DNA of 64,000 nucleotides from Methanothermococcus thermolithotrophicus DSM 2095 (GTDB lineage: Archaea > AGJL01 > Methanococci > Methanococcales > Methanococcaceae): the NCBI RefSeq assembly GCF_946463545.1, contig NZ_OX296583.1, positions 1,153,035-1,217,034 on the forward strand, in the 5' to 3' direction. Position 1 is the first letter of the stretch, and each line of letters begins with the position of its first letter. Below are positions 1-7,780 of the stretch, in pieces. A program made the position numbers and the translations under genes. The notes under the pieces are model-generated. The model was not told the DNA's origin, searched no databases, and saw only the letters and a program-made list of their open reading frames with translations.

Positions 1-246
1 TTCATTTGGAAAAACCCCAATATTTTCTATTTTACTAATTAGGGGCCTTGAAGACATACCAAAATCCAGATCCAAATTCTTAATTTTTTCTAAGGTTTCT
101 TCATCAACATCTCCTAAAAATTTAATGGTTATATGGAGATTTTCTTTTTCAACCAGCTTTATTCCTTTTAACTTGAATTTACTCTTTAGTAATTCCAGCT
201 TATCCTTTATACTATCGTCCAGTTCAATGGCTAAAAAACATCTCAT
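1..246 (-). CDS. thpR: RNA 2',3'-cyclic phosphodiesterase (ThpR / 2'-5' RNA ligase family), C-terminus cut by window edge
   Basis: The minus-strand frame begins with ATG at 246, preceded by GGTGATTT, and runs off the left edge, so 82 residues are visible. It opens MRCFLAIELDD, the usual start of the LigT/ThpR family, and has the first catalytic HxTx motif as HITIKFLG at about residues 42-49. Family members hydrolyse or form 2'-5' or cyclic phosphates at RNA ends and have a second HxT motif, which would lie beyond the edge. The gene follows the small Trm112-like gene by 36 bases on the same strand, so the two are probably co-transcribed. The family call is firm; the exact substrate is unknown. 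Confidence 0.85.
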   Translation of the reverse strand, partial: MRCFLAIELDDSIKDKLELLKSKFKLKGIKLVEKENLHITIKFLGDVDEETLEKIKNLDLDFGMSSRPLISKIENIGVFPNE

Positions 247-282
247 GAAATCACCTGAGCAAAGCGAAGGGGGTATAATCAC

Positions 283-426
283 CTATTTTAGTAGAATAGG
301 TATGTTGTCAACTATTTTAAAGGTTTTTTTGCATTTTTTGCATTTTAATAATTCATTACTTAACTCTAGATCCCCATTACAACACGGACACTGGAGTATA
401 TCTATATAATTTTTTATCCAGGTCAT
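283..426 (-). CDS. small Trm112-like zinc-binding protein (47 aa)
   Basis: This minus-strand frame has an ATG at 426 and a TAG at 283-285. The 47 residues contain CPCC at 13-16 and CKKC at 29-32, followed by FKIVDNIPILL. That order (leucine-rich helix, CPxC, CxxC, then an IVDGIPxL-like end) is typical of the Trm112p-like/UPF0434 zinc fold. In archaea and eukaryotes Trm112 is a small activating partner of several tRNA, rRNA and protein methyltransferases; whether this protein does that is inference. It lies just upstream of thpR. It is too short for common ORF length cut-offs and easy to miss. Confidence 0.75.
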   Translation of the reverse strand: MTWIKNYIDILQCPCCNGDLELSNELLKCKKCKKTFKIVDNIPILLK

Positions 427-560
427 GCCAACACCAAATTTATGCAGTTATAATTTATAATTATTTGAAAAACAAGTTAAAAAGTTATCCTAACCCTATA
501 AAACAGAAATTATATTATTAAAAAAAGCATTGTATAAGCTTTAACGCTCTAAATAGTATA

Positions 561-697
561 ATGACAGATATAATGTATCTACTACCAACCCCTTTAAGAA
601 AGGTGTTGGATTCCCAAACCCGATACTTCTTAACTTCGTTAAGAAGTATAATTTTTGTATTTTCTTTTGGCATCCATGACAGATATAATGTATCTAC
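561..697. repeat. 22-bp direct repeat, two copies
   Basis: The 22 bases at 561-582 (starting ATGACAGATATAATG) recur exactly at 676-697. The first copy is followed by an imperfect hairpin (585-609), the second by the nested inverted repeats described at 677-768. The region between the Trm112-like gene and truD (427-888) shows no supported protein gene. Confidence 0.8.
623..649. repeat. solitary perfect hairpin of the three-base-loop family
   Basis: A 12-bp perfect inverted repeat (623-634 and 638-649) encloses the loop TTC. It matches the architecture of the array at 4657-4927. It could act as an RNA hairpin for either flanking gene; no T-run follows on either strand. Confidence 0.8.
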
Positions 698-768
698 CTT
701 TGGAAAACCACATTATCATTGAAACTCAACAGCTACTCAATGTGGCCGCCTTGTAGGTAGAACTGTCA
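677..768. other. nested inverted repeats, possible structured RNA
   Basis: Three helices nest in order: 677-682 with 763-768, 693-699 with 755-761, and 708-714 with 739-745, all perfect, with asymmetric internal loops. A further 6-bp inverted repeat (771-776 with 789-794) follows. The arrangement suits a folded RNA of about 90-120 bases or a mobile-element remnant. I do not recognise the family, and the strand is unknown. Confidence 0.4.
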
Positions 769-888
769 GAGGCAATATCATCAAATCAATTGCCATTATT
801 ATATTTGGTTTTTTGATATATATAACTTAACTACATATTTATAGTGGCGTGCAATTTAAATGAACTGTTAACTATATTTCACAGGATT

Positions 889-2190
889 TTATTCAAGCTT
901 TTCTATGAATTCCCTTAAAACTGCTGTGGCGTAATTTCCTTTTCTCAGCTTAAATTTTAAAACATATCCATCATCATCGATTTTACAGTCGAAGTCATAA
1001 ACTTTGGCTATTAATTTTCTTCTAGCACCTTGGAAGTTTCCAAAGTCTTCAATTCTGAACTTTTTTAGGTCCAGATTTTCTCTTTCAGCTATTTCTTTTT
1101 CTATTTCCCCTTGAATTCCGTCTGCAAATTTAGTATTATATCCATACAATACCCCGGTTGGAACACCATCTTTTAAAATATCTCCTTCCATAGGTTCAAA
1201 GCCATATTCATATCTTTTATTTATCATTTCGTTGAATAGGTAGGACTGATAGGCATTTACAAACATGCTGTTAAGCTGTGGAGGTAAAGCCTTAAATGCT
1301 TTTTTAAAGTCCTTGTATCTTAAATAATACTCCAACATTCTTCTTTCGTAGTTCTGTCTCTTAGGATATAGTTCCAATGCCTTTTTAAATTCTCCATTAT
1401 CAACGAGTTCTCTTGCTTCCTTTAAAATTCCTTCTTCATTTATTGGAGTTCCACAGTAGGTATAAAATGCACTTTCAAAATCCCTTTGATATATGAACTT
1501 ACCAACAACGTGAGTTATAGGCCTATAGTGTCCAAACCTTTGGATTCCATAGTAGTTTAATACATATTCTATCTTGATGTTTTTCAACGTGTTTTCAAGT
1601 TCTTCCCTACTACATTCTACATCTCTTACTTTTATTGTAAATCTATTTCCCCACAAATGCCCCATTCTAAGTTTTTTATTGCTTTTATGGATGTCCCTCA
1701 ATGTAATGCCAGGTATATTGACTTTTTTTAGGTCTTCCATTTTTATTCCAAAACATCCTACTTTCTGGGTCGTTATGGCAAACTTATCTTTAGTTCCTGC
1801 AAATCCGAAGTTCTTTCTCCTTGACTTAGTAGCTCTTGCAATTTTCCCTATGGCATCCATTGTGTTCCAGTTGTTTTTTTCCAGTGTGAATTGGATAAAT
1901 GAGCCGTTCCATTTTTCTACATCCTTAAATCCAATATCCTTTCCAACTTCCAAAACAATGCCGTCTTCTGTAATTTCCTCTACAATGAAATCTTCAGGAT
2001 GCTTTTTTATGGTACCATTCAAATGCCCGTGTTTAAGGTTTAGAACGTATTTATTTAAATTCGGTGGCATACTGTCTATCAAACTGTAAATTTTATGCCT
2101 TCTGAATTTTAACTTTAACCTTTCTCGAGAGTTCCTTAGGTTGTTTTGACTCTCTTCTTTTCTTTTTTTCTGAATAAACCTAAACTTCAT
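889..2190 (-). CDS. truD: tRNA pseudouridine(13) synthase TruD
   Basis: The 433-residue protein isomerises uridine to pseudouridine in tRNA (position 13 in the family's best-known members). The catalytic aspartate lies in GTKDK at residues 132-136, after HPEDFIVEE near 64-72, both hallmarks of the TruD family. The C-terminal half carries the insertion domain and the conserved FGNFQGARR stretch. The start at 2190 follows GGAGAAGG. The first 40 residues are basic and low in complexity, longer than in many family members, so a downstream start cannot be excluded. The gene stands alone on the minus strand. Near-identical 15-base motifs lie on both sides of it (840-854 and 2236-2250). Confidence 0.93.
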   Translation of the reverse strand: MKFRFIQKKRKEESQNNLRNSRERLKLKFRRHKIYSLIDSMPPNLNKYVLNLKHGHLNGTIKKHPEDFIVEEITEDGIVLEVGKDIGFKDVEKWNGSFIQFTLEKNNWNTMDAIGKIARATKSRRKNFGFAGTKDKFAITTQKVGCFGIKMEDLKKVNIPGITLRDIHKSNKKLRMGHLWGNRFTIKVRDVECSREELENTLKNIKIEYVLNYYGIQRFGHYRPITHVVGKFIYQRDFESAFYTYCGTPINEEGILKEARELVDNGEFKKALELYPKRQNYERRMLEYYLRYKDFKKAFKALPPQLNSMFVNAYQSYLFNEMINKRYEYGFEPMEGDILKDGVPTGVLYGYNTKFADGIQGEIEKEIAERENLDLKKFRIEDFGNFQGARRKLIAKVYDFDCKIDDDGYVLKFKLRKGNYATAVLREFIEKLE

Positions 2191-2461
2191 AATCTACCTT
2201 CTCCTCTGATTCTTAAAATCATTTTTAGTGTCAGTTATAGTGGTGTGCAAATAAATATATATTTTCAACAACTATTGAATGTAATAGTATAATATGTTGT
2301 GGAGCCATATATTTATCAAATAATTCTTTTTTACATAGATGTTAATGAAAAATAAAACTTGTTTAACTATTTACTACTATTGTCATTATAATACTCTAAA
2401 TTATCAGATTTTATGTTTAATAGTTTATGAAGGATATAAATGATTATAATTCGGTGATAAT

Positions 2462-3727
2462 GTGTTTATCGGAATCGACGATACAGACAGTAGGGATAGG
2501 TACTGTACCACTTACGTTGGAGCACTCCTAATAGAAGAACTTGGTAAAAAATACAAAATGGACACTCCGAAACTCATAAGGATGAATCCAATGGTAAAAT
2601 ACAAAACACGGGGCAATGGTGGAGTATGCCTAAGAATAAACGAAGATGAAAAAAAATTAAGCGAAAAAGATATTGAATACATAAAAAACACGGTAATAAA
2701 AACTGTAGAAGAATACGCTGATTTTGAATGTGAAAATACAAACCCCGGAATAGTATTTCTAAGTGAGGATAGTTACAATTCAAACAGGGAAATTTTAAAT
2801 AATTACTACAAAAAAGTACTCTACGACATCGTATCTGTTGAATACGCTGAAAAAATCATTGAAAAAGTCGGCGGAGAATTTAGAAAATATAAAAAAGGCT
2901 ACGGGATAATAGGGGCATTGGGTAGTATCTCTTCAGTTCCCCCATATACCTACGAACTTCTAACATATAGAAAAAAAGAGAAATGGGGACAAAAGAGGAT
3001 ACTTGACGAAAAATCTGTTATAGAAATGGATGAAAAAACTTTTCCATTTACCTTTAATAACGTAGATGGAGAAAAACCGATTATAGCCCCGCACACAAGC
3101 TGTCCTGTTTTATATGGTATCAGAGGTATAAAAAAAGACATCCTCTTAAAAGCCATGGATATCGTTAAATGTGAAGAAATAGATAAATATACAATCTATA
3201 AAACCAACCAAGGAACAGACGTTCATTTGAGATTTATGGAAATAAAGGATGTATATCCAGATACTGGAGTTATAACCTATGGAATGGTTGTTACCGAACC
3301 TAAAAATTTACCTGGTGGTCATGTAGTTTTTAAATTAAAGGATACTGCCAACAGTGAAGAGATAAACTGCATAGCTTATGAACCTACCAAAGAATTTAGG
3401 AACCTAATAAGGGAGCTCACAAAGGGAGATCTAATTGGTGTCTATGGTACTGTGAGGGAAGAACCATTTGGAATAAATATTGAAAAAATAAAAGTTGTAA
3501 AATTGGCTAAAAAGTATGAGAAGAATAAAAAGTGTAGCTGTGGAGGAACTTTAAAATCCAAAGGGACTAAAAGCGGGTATAAATGCAATAAGTGTGGGAA
3601 GAAATTGAGGTATGATGAGATAGAATTAATTGAAGTGAAAAGGAATATAAGAGAAGGTTTTTACGAAGTTCCTCCGTCTGCTAGAAGGCACCTTAGCAAA
3701 CCTTTGATTCTTTACGATTTATATTAA
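2462..3727 (+). CDS. tiaS: tRNA(Ile2) 2-agmatinylcytidine synthetase TiaS
   Basis: TiaS attaches agmatine to C34 of the tRNA(Ile) with anticodon CAU so that it reads AUA, using ATP; it is an archaeal enzyme. The 421 residues start FIGIDDTDS, the family's signature for the catalytic kinase-like domain. An OB-fold stretch and a zinc ribbon (CSCGG and CNKCGKK) follow, and the chain ends in the conserved GFYEVPPSARRHL segment. Translation appears to start at GTG 2462, preceded by CGGTGATAA. The gene is divergent from truD across a 271-base spacer and is followed by radB on the same strand. Confidence 0.95.
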   Translation: MFIGIDDTDSRDRYCTTYVGALLIEELGKKYKMDTPKLIRMNPMVKYKTRGNGGVCLRINEDEKKLSEKDIEYIKNTVIKTVEEYADFECENTNPGIVFLSEDSYNSNREILNNYYKKVLYDIVSVEYAEKIIEKVGGEFRKYKKGYGIIGALGSISSVPPYTYELLTYRKKEKWGQKRILDEKSVIEMDEKTFPFTFNNVDGEKPIIAPHTSCPVLYGIRGIKKDILLKAMDIVKCEEIDKYTIYKTNQGTDVHLRFMEIKDVYPDTGVITYGMVVTEPKNLPGGHVVFKLKDTANSEEINCIAYEPTKEFRNLIRELTKGDLIGVYGTVREEPFGINIEKIKVVKLAKKYEKNKKCSCGGTLKSKGTKSGYKCNKCGKKLRYDEIELIEVKRNIREGFYEVPPSARRHLSKPLILYDLY

Positions 3728-3787
3728 TTTATCTATAAATTATAAAATTATAATTATAGAATACTAATTTAAAAATAAGTGGTTTTT

Positions 3788-4468
3788 ATGTTGGAAGAAA
3801 TTATAAAAGGGAATATTGAGAAAAAAACCATAACTCAAATTTACGGTCCCCCTGGAGTAGGAAAAACGAATATCTGCATACTTTCAGTGATTAACTTTGC
3901 TAAGAAAGGATTAAAAGTAGTTTATATCGATACCGAAGGTAGTTTATCTGTGGAAAGGATTAAGCAAATTTGTAAGGATGATTTTGAAGAAGTTTTAAAA
4001 AATGTAATTATTTACGAACCTTCGAATTTTGAAGAACAGACGATCACACTTGAAAAAATACTAATGCTGGAGAATTTAGGTTTAATTGTTGTAGATGGGA
4101 TAGCTTCACTTTACAGACTTGAATTATGCGATGACGTAAATGAAAATACCAGATTAAATAGGATACTTGGAAAACAGATTTTAACCTTATTAAAATTAGC
4201 TAAAAAGAAAAATGTGGCCATATTGGTAACCAATCAGGTTAGGAATATTTCAGGAAATCGAAACGAAACTTCTAACAACGAAAATCGTAGGTTTTCTAAT
4301 TTTGAAGCTGTGGGAGGACTACTCTTAGAGTATTGGAGTAAATCTATAATCAGAATTGAAAAATACGATAGTTATAGAGAGATGATCTTAGAAAAACACA
4401 GGTACGCAAAAGAAGGTGAAAAACTTAAGTTTAGAATAGTTGAAAGTGGGGTTGAACTTTTAGGGTAA
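3788..4468 (+). CDS. radB: DNA repair and recombination protein RadB
   Basis: RadB is the short RadA/RecA paralogue of euryarchaea, thought to assist homologous recombination. The protein has Walker A GPPGVGKT at about residues 20-27, Walker B LIVVD near 99-103 and the conserved VTNQVR strand. It lacks the N-terminal helix-hairpin-helix domain of RadA, as expected for RadB, and its length of 226 aa fits the family. A GTG lies three codons upstream at 3779, but ATG 3788 has better spacing from the GTGG ribosome binding site. The gene follows tiaS after 60 bases. Confidence 0.93.
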   Translation: MLEEIIKGNIEKKTITQIYGPPGVGKTNICILSVINFAKKGLKVVYIDTEGSLSVERIKQICKDDFEEVLKNVIIYEPSNFEEQTITLEKILMLENLGLIVVDGIASLYRLELCDDVNENTRLNRILGKQILTLLKLAKKKNVAILVTNQVRNISGNRNETSNNENRRFSNFEAVGGLLLEYWSKSIIRIEKYDSYREMILEKHRYAKEGEKLKFRIVESGVELLG

Positions 4469-4536
4469 TTTATTTTTATTTTCTTTTCTTTTTCCTTATT
4501 TTTAGTATTTTCTGTTTAATGCTCTTTTCCATTAGT

Positions 4537-4957
4537 TATAGTTGTTTGTGTTAAATGTTGGAAAAATACTCCAAAAATTTAAGAAAGATTTATGATTATT
4601 TTAAAATTAATGCCTAATAACAATCATTTAAGAATTTCGAAGTATATAAATATCAACTGCAACCGTAGGTTGCAGGGATCGAAGCAAATCTTCGATTTGC
4701 TGTCGAAGTAAATCCGAAGGATTTACTGATCGAGACAAATTTCTTTGAAATTTGTCGATTCACAAAAACCTTTGGTTTTTGTCGAACTCACAAAAATCGA
4801 AGATTTTTGTCGAGTCGAAGCGAATTTCAAAAAATTCGCTGACTTACGAAAACCTGAAAGGTTTTCGTTAAGACTCATGAAAATCTTCGATTTTCATCGA
4901 GAGTTGAATAATCGTAGGTTATTCAACTAATTCCAATAAAATTTGCAAACAACTATA
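4537..4957. repeat. inverted motif pair flanking the hairpin array
   Basis: The sequence TATAGTTGTTTG at 4537-4548 appears inverted at the other end (complement of 4943-4957), enclosing the hairpin array. Related motifs occur at 840-854, 2236-2250, 36473-36485, 42933-42949 and 55901-55916. The pair may mark the ends of a mobile unit, but no target duplication is obvious. Confidence 0.45.
4657..4927. repeat. array of ten consecutive perfect or near-perfect hairpins
   Basis: Ten inverted repeats follow one another: 4657-4675, 4683-4701, 4707-4727, 4734-4756, 4762-4782, 4790-4810, 4819-4840, 4846-4868, 4877-4897 and 4903-4927. Stems are 8-11 bp, and loops are three bases in nearly all (GTA, TTC, GAA, TTT). 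The stem sequences differ from unit to unit, while the short spacers repeatedly contain TCGA or a related tetramer. The array fills the space between radB and the TGA-interrupted gene. It is not a CRISPR: there is no constant repeat. The same hairpin type recurs elsewhere in the window. Its function is unknown. Confidence 0.9.
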
Positions 4958-5048
4958 ATCTGATATAGCATTAAGTCTCATTAATAGTATTAATATATAT
5001 ACTAGATTTTACACATATGTGTGAGTAATACTTTTGTGAGGGATATTT

Positions 5049-5384
5049 GTGAGCTCAAAAGTTTTGTTATACCTTTTCGTTGAAAGTGAAAATATAGGTA
5101 AAGCTATAAATGCACTTTCAGAAGGTGGAATAACAGGTTTCTTCTTGAACGATTACAAGGGTATGTCTCCACAAGATTGGAAATGATTCTTACTGGCTGA
5201 AGATCCTGAAATGGCGTTAAAGATTATTAACGAAATATCTAAAAATACCGTTATGATAGGTACAGTTGTAAGTGTTGAGAAGCTTGATGGGATAAGGGAG
5301 ATAATTTACAACAGACTTTCAGAAGATAGATATACACTTATATGCCTTCCAGTTGTTGGATTAGAGGTGAATCGCCCAGATTAA
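5049..5384 (+). pseudogene. small ferredoxin-like-fold protein with in-frame TGA (nonsense-disrupted, or selenocysteine)
   Basis: A frame of 112 codons starts at GTG 5049, seven bases after a GAGGG ribosome binding site, and ends with TAA at 5382-5384. Codon 46 (5184-5186) is TGA. Coding character is equally good on both sides: [17 protein letters not shown] before it and FLLAEDPEMALKIINEI after it. The pattern suggests a compact alpha-beta protein of a PII-like or ferredoxin-like type; I do not know the family's function. Methanococcales insert selenocysteine at UGA, so this may be a selenoprotein, but one base change from GGA (glycine) would also explain it. A hairpin follows the stop (5385-5400). 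The next gene is DUF134. Confidence 0.6.
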
Positions 5385-5463
5385 TGTCCATAAGTGGACA
5401 ATGGGAGATAAATAATTTAAAAAATCGTTCGCTAATCTAAATGTGGATAAAATAGTGATCCCC

Positions 5464-5856
5464 ATGAGATTTAGAAAAGGAAGACCAAAAATACCTAGGT
5501 TAATATCCGAAGAACCCAGGGTAGTATTATTTAAACCAGCAGGTACTCCAACTGCCGAATTAGAGGTTTTAAACCTGACTCTTGAAGAATTAGAATCTGT
5601 AAGGTTAGTGGATTATATGGGTTATTCTCATGAAGAAGCTGCAAATGCCATGGGGATTTCAAGAAGGGTTTTTTGGAGTATCCTAAAATCTGCAAGAAAA
5701 AAAATAGTTGATGTCTTGATTAATGGGAAAGCCCTCAGTATAGGTGGCGGCCATTATCAAATAAGAGAATGTGGGTCCTATGAAGAATGTGGTAGGGAAA
5801 AAAGATGTAGATTTAGACTTTTACCATGTAAAAAATCTAATTCTGATCTTGAATAG
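5464..5856 (+). CDS. DUF134 / UPF0251 family DNA-binding protein
   Basis: The 130-residue protein begins MRFRKGRPKIPR and contains LTLEELESVRLVDY followed by a sigma-like helix-turn-helix (SHEEAANAMGISRRVFWSIL), which defines the DUF134 family. The C-terminus is cysteine-rich (CGSYEECGREKRC and LLPC), suggesting metal or iron-sulfur binding. The frame is open from GTG 5443, but ATG 5464 has a TGATCC-type site in front and matches the family start. Members often sit beside small iron-molybdenum-cofactor-type proteins. Here the neighbour is the TGA-interrupted gene. Probably a regulator; the target is unknown. Confidence 0.85.
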   Translation: MRFRKGRPKIPRLISEEPRVVLFKPAGTPTAELEVLNLTLEELESVRLVDYMGYSHEEAANAMGISRRVFWSILKSARKKIVDVLINGKALSIGGGHYQIRECGSYEECGREKRCRFRLLPCKKSNSDLE

Positions 5857-5919
5857 ATGACATTAATGTTGTATTTTAGATTAAGGGTAATATCCCAGAT
5901 TTAAATTAAGGGGTAAATT

Positions 5920-7752
5920 ATGAAAAAAGATATTGACTCAGTAATTGATCGTATAGACTCAATGTTAAAAACGACACCTGAATCATATAGCACATATAAA
6001 CTGTTAAAGACACACAGAGAATTTTTAATTGGAAGTACGGATTATTTAAAAAATTCCAATCATACAATAGCATTTATAGGAAAAGTGGGTGTTGGGAAAA
6101 CTACTGCCATATCTAAATTATTAAATTTAATAGATTGTAGCGGAAAAGAATTATTACAAACAGGCAGTGGTAGGACAACAGTATGTGAAGTAGAAATTCG
6201 TGAAAGCAATAGAATATCCATAGAAGTAGAACCGTATTCCAATGATGAAGTAGAAAAATATTTAGAAGAGTTTTCCACGTACATCGAAAACAAAATTTTA
6301 AAAAAGACCTCACAAAGCGAAAAATCTTTTACACTAAGTAGCGAAATAGAAAGGGCACTGCGAAATATGCTTGAATTAAAAATAAGGCGATTTAAGGAAA
6401 ATGGTAAAAGAAAAAGTATTGATGATGCTGTTGAGCTTTATAATTCCTGTAGTTCAAAAGATGAATTTTACCAAAAACTTTTACAGAGAATCAATCTATC
6501 AAATCGAACTACAACGGAGATATTTACATTTTCAGACAGTAAAGAGTGGATAAGGAATAATTTTGAAGAGATAAATAATGGAAAGAATAAAAATGTACCA
6601 CTTCCTAAAAAAATAATTATTAATATTAATGAAAATCCAGTAAAAATACCAAAAATTAATTTATCATTTTTAGATACTAAGGGAGTTGATGAGACTGCAA
6701 ACAGGCAAGATATTGAAAATCAGCTGAAAGATTCACGTACAATATCTGTACTATGTACAAGTTTTAATGATGCTCCAGATAAAGTGAGTACAGATATCCT
6801 GAGATATATGAAAGATTCAGGTTTAACTAAGTATATCTCTAAAAGAATCATTATTCTTGTATTGGATAAAAATGGAGAAGCTGAATGTATAGCTGATTTG
6901 GAAGAACCAGATTTGGAAGAAGGTAGAGAAATACGAAAAGATCAGATTGAAAGAGATTTAAAAAACTCACTAAACTTGGATGATATAGAAATCGTATTTT
7001 TTAATTCAAAAGAAGACGATCCTGAAGAATTAATCTCCATTTTAATTAATAAAGTATTGGCATTGCGTAAAGAACATGAAAATCAGGTAGAAACTATTAT
7101 TGAATCGTTAGATGAAATTGAAAAACAGACTAATACGCAACTATCTTCGGAGGCTTTACGAAGAGTAAGAGAATCTGTTTCAATATGGATTAAAGATGCC
7201 GAGAATATCCAATGTAACTTAAAAAAAAATTTTACCAATATATTGGAAATAATACTAGATAAAGGAACGCATGCGTCTAGCGTAAGAGCCTGTGTTAATC
7301 GTCGTGGTCAATGGCATAATTTAGATTATTATAAAATACTTTCTGACGCCTCAAGATATCAGACTGTCAAAGCATTTGATAAATCCAAGAATGAACTTAA
7401 CTGTATTATTTCCAACATGCTTAAACAAAAAGATTTACACTATCAGAAAGGTACATTAAATTCTATTCAAAATATTTTGGAGAAAAGGGTTGAAAAGATA
7501 TACCAAGAAGCATATGATAGGGGAAGAGACAATTACTTCGATAATTTATTTAATGATGACGATCTATGGTCAAATATGATGCAAGAATGGGGAAAAGGGA
7601 CTGGATACAAAAACCGAATTTCAAGCCATACGGAGCAGTGGTTTTTAAATCAGGATCATGATACTTTTGATAAAGAAAATAGTGAAAAACTCAATTTAAT
7701 GTGGCAAGAATTATTGGTTGAAATAAACAATCTTATTGGAAATGAAAATTAA
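5920..7752 (+). CDS. dynamin-like large GTPase
   Basis: The 610-residue protein has a P-loop GKVGVGKT at residues 54-61 and a G3 motif DTKG at 252-255, the spacing seen in dynamin-like GTPases, then a VLDKNGE strand that may be G4. The second half is rich in charged helices and likely coiled, with no membrane segment visible. GGGGT precedes ATG 5920. It ends within the leader of atwA but is unrelated to methanogenesis by sequence. Prokaryotic dynamin-like proteins remodel membranes, and some protect against phage; an antiviral role here is only inference. The gene stands alone, with DUF134 upstream. Confidence 0.75.
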   Translation: MKKDIDSVIDRIDSMLKTTPESYSTYKLLKTHREFLIGSTDYLKNSNHTIAFIGKVGVGKTTAISKLLNLIDCSGKELLQTGSGRTTVCEVEIRESNRISIEVEPYSNDEVEKYLEEFSTYIENKILKKTSQSEKSFTLSSEIERALRNMLELKIRRFKENGKRKSIDDAVELYNSCSSKDEFYQKLLQRINLSNRTTTEIFTFSDSKEWIRNNFEEINNGKNKNVPLPKKIIININENPVKIPKINLSFLDTKGVDETANRQDIENQLKDSRTISVLCTSFNDAPDKVSTDILRYMKDSGLTKYISKRIIILVLDKNGEAECIADLEEPDLEEGREIRKDQIERDLKNSLNLDDIEIVFFNSKEDDPEELISILINKVLALRKEHENQVETIIESLDEIEKQTNTQLSSEALRRVRESVSIWIKDAENIQCNLKKNFTNILEIILDKGTHASSVRACVNRRGQWHNLDYYKILSDASRYQTVKAFDKSKNELNCIISNMLKQKDLHYQKGTLNSIQNILEKRVEKIYQEAYDRGRDNYFDNLFNDDDLWSNMMQEWGKGTGYKNRISSHTEQWFLNQDHDTFDKENSEKLNLMWQELLVEINNLIGNEN

Positions 7753-7780
7753 CACTAAATGCTTCATAGAGGTGATATTG

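Noticed and set aside
125-409. Plus-strand frame of 94 codons
   Set aside because: It lies opposite the thpR and Trm112-like genes, both of which have motifs and ribosome binding sites; the plus frame has neither.
1574-2089. Plus-strand frame of 171 codons
   Set aside because: Antisense to truD, serine/phenylalanine-rich as expected for the reverse of an A-rich gene.
4657-4927. CRISPR array
   Set aside because: Units have no constant repeat sequence, unit lengths are about 20-25 bases, and no cas genes are nearby.
4745-4930. Plus-strand frame of 61 codons within the hairpin array
   Set aside because: Its sequence is simply the translated hairpins; no ribosome binding site and no protein-like composition.
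5184-5186. Pyrrolysine reading of the interrupted gene
   Set aside because: Pyrrolysine is read at UAG, not UGA.
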